Below are positions 33,338 through 35,793 of a DNA stretch of 35,793 nucleotides, in pieces. Every line of letters begins with the position of its first letter. The stretch's first letter is position 1. The stretch is from MB1-2 sp046566065 (GTDB lineage: Bacteria; Actinomycetota; CADDZG01; WHSQ01). The translations under genes and the position numbers were made by a program. The notes under the pieces were generated by a model that was not told where the DNA came from, made no database searches, and saw only the letters and a program-made list of their open reading frames with translations. The stretch lies in the NCBI GenBank assembly GCA_046566065.1, contig JBKHXK010000025.1, positions 1-35,793 on the forward strand. Reading direction: 5' to 3'.

Positions 33338-33738
33338 TAGCTCTCCTCGCTCACTATCTCGGCGTGCATCTCGTCCACGACAGCCAGCTCGATCCTGTTA
33401 CCGGCCGGGTCGCGCGTATAGAAGCGCCTCCGGCCGGGGATCGCCGAGGCCTGTTCGATGTGGCAACCCGCACCTCGTAGGCGCTCGATGACGGCGTCGA
33501 GCTCGTCGACCACGAGACCCAGGTGTGCGGTCTGCGGTGGGTTGTGCTCGTCCACCGAGATGTGCAGCTGCTGCGGCCCCGCCTCGAACCAGGCCCCTCT
33601 AGGCCGCGTGCCCTCGGGCTTCTTGATCTGGATCAAGCCCAGACAGTTCGCGTACCAGTCGACGACCTCGGCCTCGAGCTCCTCCGGCGTGGTCACGTTG
33701 ACGTGGTCCAGCCCTAGCACCCTGAATAGACCACTCAT
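33337..33738 (-). CDS. VOC (glyoxalase/bleomycin-resistance fold) protein
   Basis: 133 aa, a single vicinal-oxygen-chelate domain of two beta-alpha-beta-beta-beta modules. Metal-ligand candidates are His12 in GLDHVNVT, His in TAHLGLVV and Glu in RIELAVVDE; YTRDPAGNRIEL is the typical second-module signature. The substrate cannot be assigned. ATG 33738 overlaps the stop of the 35-codon ORF (TAATG), and its stop overlaps the carB start, so it is translated within the carAB operon. A role in pyrimidine metabolism is not evident from sequence. Confidence 0.88.
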
Positions 33739-33845
33739 TACTTGCGGTTCGCTCCTTTGGCTTCGGCCTTGCGAGCTTCTCGTTCGCGCTTCTTCTTCTG
33801 GCGGTCTTTCGCCCAGCGGGTGCGCTTCCTATCGCCGCGTCCCAT
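33738..33845 (-). CDS. 35-aa highly basic protein in the carA-carB gap
   Basis: A short ORF of 35 codons, starting MGRGDRKRTRW and rich in Lys/Arg/Glu (18 Lys/Arg residues), ending GANRK. It looks like one charged helix, with no membrane segment. Support for translation is strong: a near-perfect Shine-Dalgarno GGAGGTGA lies 8 nt upstream, inside the carA 3' end; the ATG directly abuts the carA TAG; and its TAA overlaps the VOC ATG. The MGRGDR start recalls the small ribosomal protein bTHX, but the rest does not fit, so I do not assign it. A ribosome- or RNA-binding role is a guess from composition. Confidence 0.8.
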   Translation of the reverse strand: MGRGDRKRTRWAKDRQKKKREREARKAEAKGANRK

Positions 33846-35042
33846 CTATGCATTCACCTCCATCTCGGTCGGTTCGAACGTATGGATCAGATCCCTGAAC
33901 TTCGCAAAGAGGTATCGAGAGTCGTGGGGGCCGGGGCCCGATTCCGGGTGGTACTGCACGCTGTAGGCGATCCCGGGGACCTCGAGGCCCTCGACCGTGT
34001 TGTCGTTCAGGTTGACGTGCGTCAAGGTGGCCTTGGTGTCCGCGATCGACTCCGGGGAGACCGCGAAACCGTGGTTCTGGCAGGTGATCTCGATCGTTCC
34101 GGTGCTCAATCGTTTGACCGGATGGTTCGCCCCTCTATGACCGAACGGGAGCTTGTAGGTCGTCGCCCCGAGGGCCAAGCCGAGGATCTGGTGTCCGAGA
34201 CAGATGCCGAACACGGGGACCTTGCCGAGCAGGCCTCGGACCGCTTCGATCCCGTAGGTGACCGGTTCGGGATCGCCCGGCCCGTTCGACAGGAAGACCC
34301 CGTCGTAGCCACCGCCGAGGATCGCGCTCGCAGCTGTGTCGGCGGGCACGACGGTCACGTCCGCCCCGCTCGCGACCAGGAGATCGAGGATGTTCTGTTT
34401 CATGCCGAAGTCGTAAGCGGCGATCTTCAAGGTGTCTCCGGTGGGGGCCGCGAGAAGCTCGGCGCTCGCGACCGCCGTCTCGGCCCCCGCCGCGAAACCG
34501 CCGTTGCGCTGGGCTTCGACGTCGCTCCGGGTCCAGCTGTAGGGCTCCTGCGTGGTGACCTCTTTGGCGAGGTCGAGGCCGATCATGCTCGGCGAGTTAC
34601 GAGCGATGTCGACCAGCTCGTCGGGGTTCGTGATCTCGGAGGAGACCGCGCCTCGCATCGCGCCGCGATCCCGCAGATGCCGGGTCAGGCGGCGCGTATC
34701 GATATCAGCCAAGCCCGGGACGTCATGTTTCTTCAGATAGTCGTCGAGCGAGCTGGTGGCACGCCACGAAGACGTGATGCGCGTGAGGTCTCTCACGATG
34801 AAGCCGGCTACCCACGGCCGGCGCGACTGGTCGTCCTCGTCGTTGGTCCCGGTGTTACCGATCTGCGGAGCCGTCATCGAGACGATCTGGCCGTGGTAGC
34901 TGGGGTCGGTCAGGACCTCCTGGTAGCCGGTCATGCCGGTGTTGAAGCAGATCTCTCCGGTGGCCGTCCTGTGCGACCCGAAGCCCACGCCGTTGAAGAC
35001 CGTTCCGTCTTCCAGAGCGAGCAGGGCCGGTAGCCGCCTCAT
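33846..35042 (-). CDS. carA: carbamoyl-phosphate synthase small subunit
   Basis: 398-aa glutaminase subunit that feeds ammonia to CarB. The N-terminal CPSase domain shows TGEICFNTGMTGYQEVLTDPSY, and the class I amidotransferase domain (~208-390) has catalytic Cys281 in FGICLGHQ and His365/Glu367 in YHPE, all intact. ATG 35042 overlaps the pyrC stop as ATGA. The 3' end doubles as the ribosome-binding region of the small ORF. Confidence 0.98.
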   Translation of the reverse strand: MRRLPALLALEDGTVFNGVGFGSHRTATGEICFNTGMTGYQEVLTDPSYHGQIVSMTAPQIGNTGTNDEDDQSRRPWVAGFIVRDLTRITSSWRATSSLDDYLKKHDVPGLADIDTRRLTRHLRDRGAMRGAVSSEITNPDELVDIARNSPSMIGLDLAKEVTTQEPYSWTRSDVEAQRNGGFAAGAETAVASAELLAAPTGDTLKIAAYDFGMKQNILDLLVASGADVTVVPADTAASAILGGGYDGVFLSNGPGDPEPVTYGIEAVRGLLGKVPVFGICLGHQILGLALGATTYKLPFGHRGANHPVKRLSTGTIEITCQNHGFAVSPESIADTKATLTHVNLNDNTVEGLEVPGIAYSVQYHPESGPGPHDSRYLFAKFRDLIHTFEPTEMEVNA

Positions 35043-35793
35043 ACCAGCGCTCCGGTCAGGATTTCACCATCGCGAACGGTTGGGGTGCCGTAGAAGAACG
35101 TGTGGACCACGCGGCCTCTCAGCTTCCTTCCTCCGAAGGGGGTGTTGCGGCTCTTGGACTGGAAGCGTTCGGGATCGACCGTCCACTGCCGCGTCGGGTC
35201 GAAGATCACCACGTGGGCGGGCGATCCGGCTCGAAGCGTTCCTTGTCCATCCAGACCGAGTATGCGGGCCGGGGCGGCAGACAGCCTCTCGACCGCCTGG
35301 GAGAGGCTCAGGTGGCCCGGGTCGACCAGCTCGGTGATCGTCAAGGCCAGGGCCGTCTCGAGGCCGAGGAGGCCCGGAGGGGCGTAGGAGAACTCCTGGT
35401 CCTTCTCTTCGGTGGCGTGGGGGGCATGGTCGGTGGCGATCGCATCGATCGTGCCGTCCTTCAGTCCTTCGATCACCGCGAGTCGATCGCTCTCCTCCCG
35501 CAGCGGCGGGTTCACCTTCGTCATCGGGTCGTAGTCGTCGAGGGCCGCGTCCGTGAGCGTGAAGTGGTGTGGGGTGGCCTCCGCCGTCACTCGGATCCCT
35601 TCTTGTTTCGCCCGTCGCACCAGCTCGACGGTCCCTGCCGTCGAGATGTGCAGCAGGTGGAGCCGGCAGCCCGTCAGTTTGGCCAGGGCGATGTCCCGCG
35701 CGGCCATCAGCTCCTCGGCCTCCGCGGGGATGCCCCGAAGCCCGAGCTTGAAAGAGCGCTCACACTCGTGCATCTGCCCGCCGGCGGCGAGGG
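35039..35793 (-). CDS. pyrC: dihydroorotase, C-terminal part (start beyond window)
   Basis: The open frame runs off the right edge (reading LAAGGQMHECERSFKLGLRGIP), so about 250 C-terminal residues are visible. HLLHIST, EATPHHFTLTD (metal His region), KVNPPLRE and DAIATDHAPH with the metal/catalytic Asp are class I dihydroorotase motifs, and a LDGQGTLRAGSPAHVVIFDP tail closes the amidohydrolase fold. It makes dihydroorotate for PyrD. pyrB and any pyr attenuator are probably just outside the window. Confidence 0.95.
   Translation of the reverse strand, partial: LAAGGQMHECERSFKLGLRGIPAEAEELMAARDIALAKLTGCRLHLLHISTAGTVELVRRAKQEGIRVTAEATPHHFTLTDAALDDYDPMTKVNPPLREESDRLAVIEGLKDGTIDAIATDHAPHATEEKDQEFSYAPPGLLGLETALALTITELVDPGHLSLSQAVERLSAAPARILGLDGQGTLRAGSPAHVVIFDPTRQWTVDPERFQSKSRNTPFGGRKLRGRVVHTFFYGTPTVRDGEILTGALV

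Overview
This is a high-GC bacterial chromosome segment that is almost entirely housekeeping. Several features point to a member of the Actinomycetota outside the well-studied genera. It has a gene for the actinobacterial nucleoid protein mIHF directly upstream of gmk-rpoZ-coaBC. Its PriA has lost the Walker A motif, as in Mycobacterium and Streptomyces. The order infC-rpmI-rplT-rRNA methyltransferase-pheS-pheT-arg-mpg-tyrS is familiar from actinobacteria, GTG/TTG starts are frequent, and several -10 boxes lie 7-9 nt from the initiator ATG, suggesting leaderless mRNAs. Against the best-known actinobacteria, pyrimidine synthesis uses the NAD-linked PyrD1B/PyrK pair and a short PyrF. The 16S fragment alone does not let me name the lineage.

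Layout. 1-504 is the 5' third of a 16S rRNA gene on the minus strand. 505-1005 is its leader and promoter region: two sigma70-like promoters, a terminator-like hairpin and a boxA. tyrS (minus) and a bifunctional PASTA penicillin-binding protein (plus) diverge from a 54-bp gap at 2221-2274. From 12541 down to 4857 runs one tightly packed minus-strand unit: infC-rpmI-rplT-SpoU methyltransferase-histidine kinase-pheS-pheT-argF-mpg. It is preceded by a leader with a strong attenuator and mutually exclusive pairings. A DUF1844 gene diverges from it and ends at a shared terminator facing cspA.

13678-24263 is a second long minus-strand unit: metK-priA-def-fmt-rpe-GGDEF-type response regulator-ribD-ribE-ribBA-ribH-hisG, most genes overlapping by 1-26 bp. 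24358-26766 is mihF-gmk-rpoZ-coaBC, headed by a near-consensus promoter. 26936-35793 holds the pyrimidine operon: pyrC (cut by the window edge)-carA-35-codon ORF-VOC protein-carB-pyrK-pyrD-pyrF-pyrE.

Functionally the window joins translation (IF3, L35, L20, PheRS, TyrRS, fMet-tRNA formation and deformylation, 16S rRNA), transcription (omega), nucleotide and cofactor synthesis (UMP, GDP, CoA, SAM, riboflavin), histidine and arginine steps, and cell-wall synthesis. I see no mobile element, CRISPR array, phage gene or obvious transferred island. The most novel items are small: an uncatalogued 35-aa basic protein coupled into the carAB operon, an fmt gene whose only sensible start is CTG, the infC attenuator, a terminator-like hairpin upstream of the rRNA boxA, and two signalling proteins of unclear partnership embedded in housekeeping operons.
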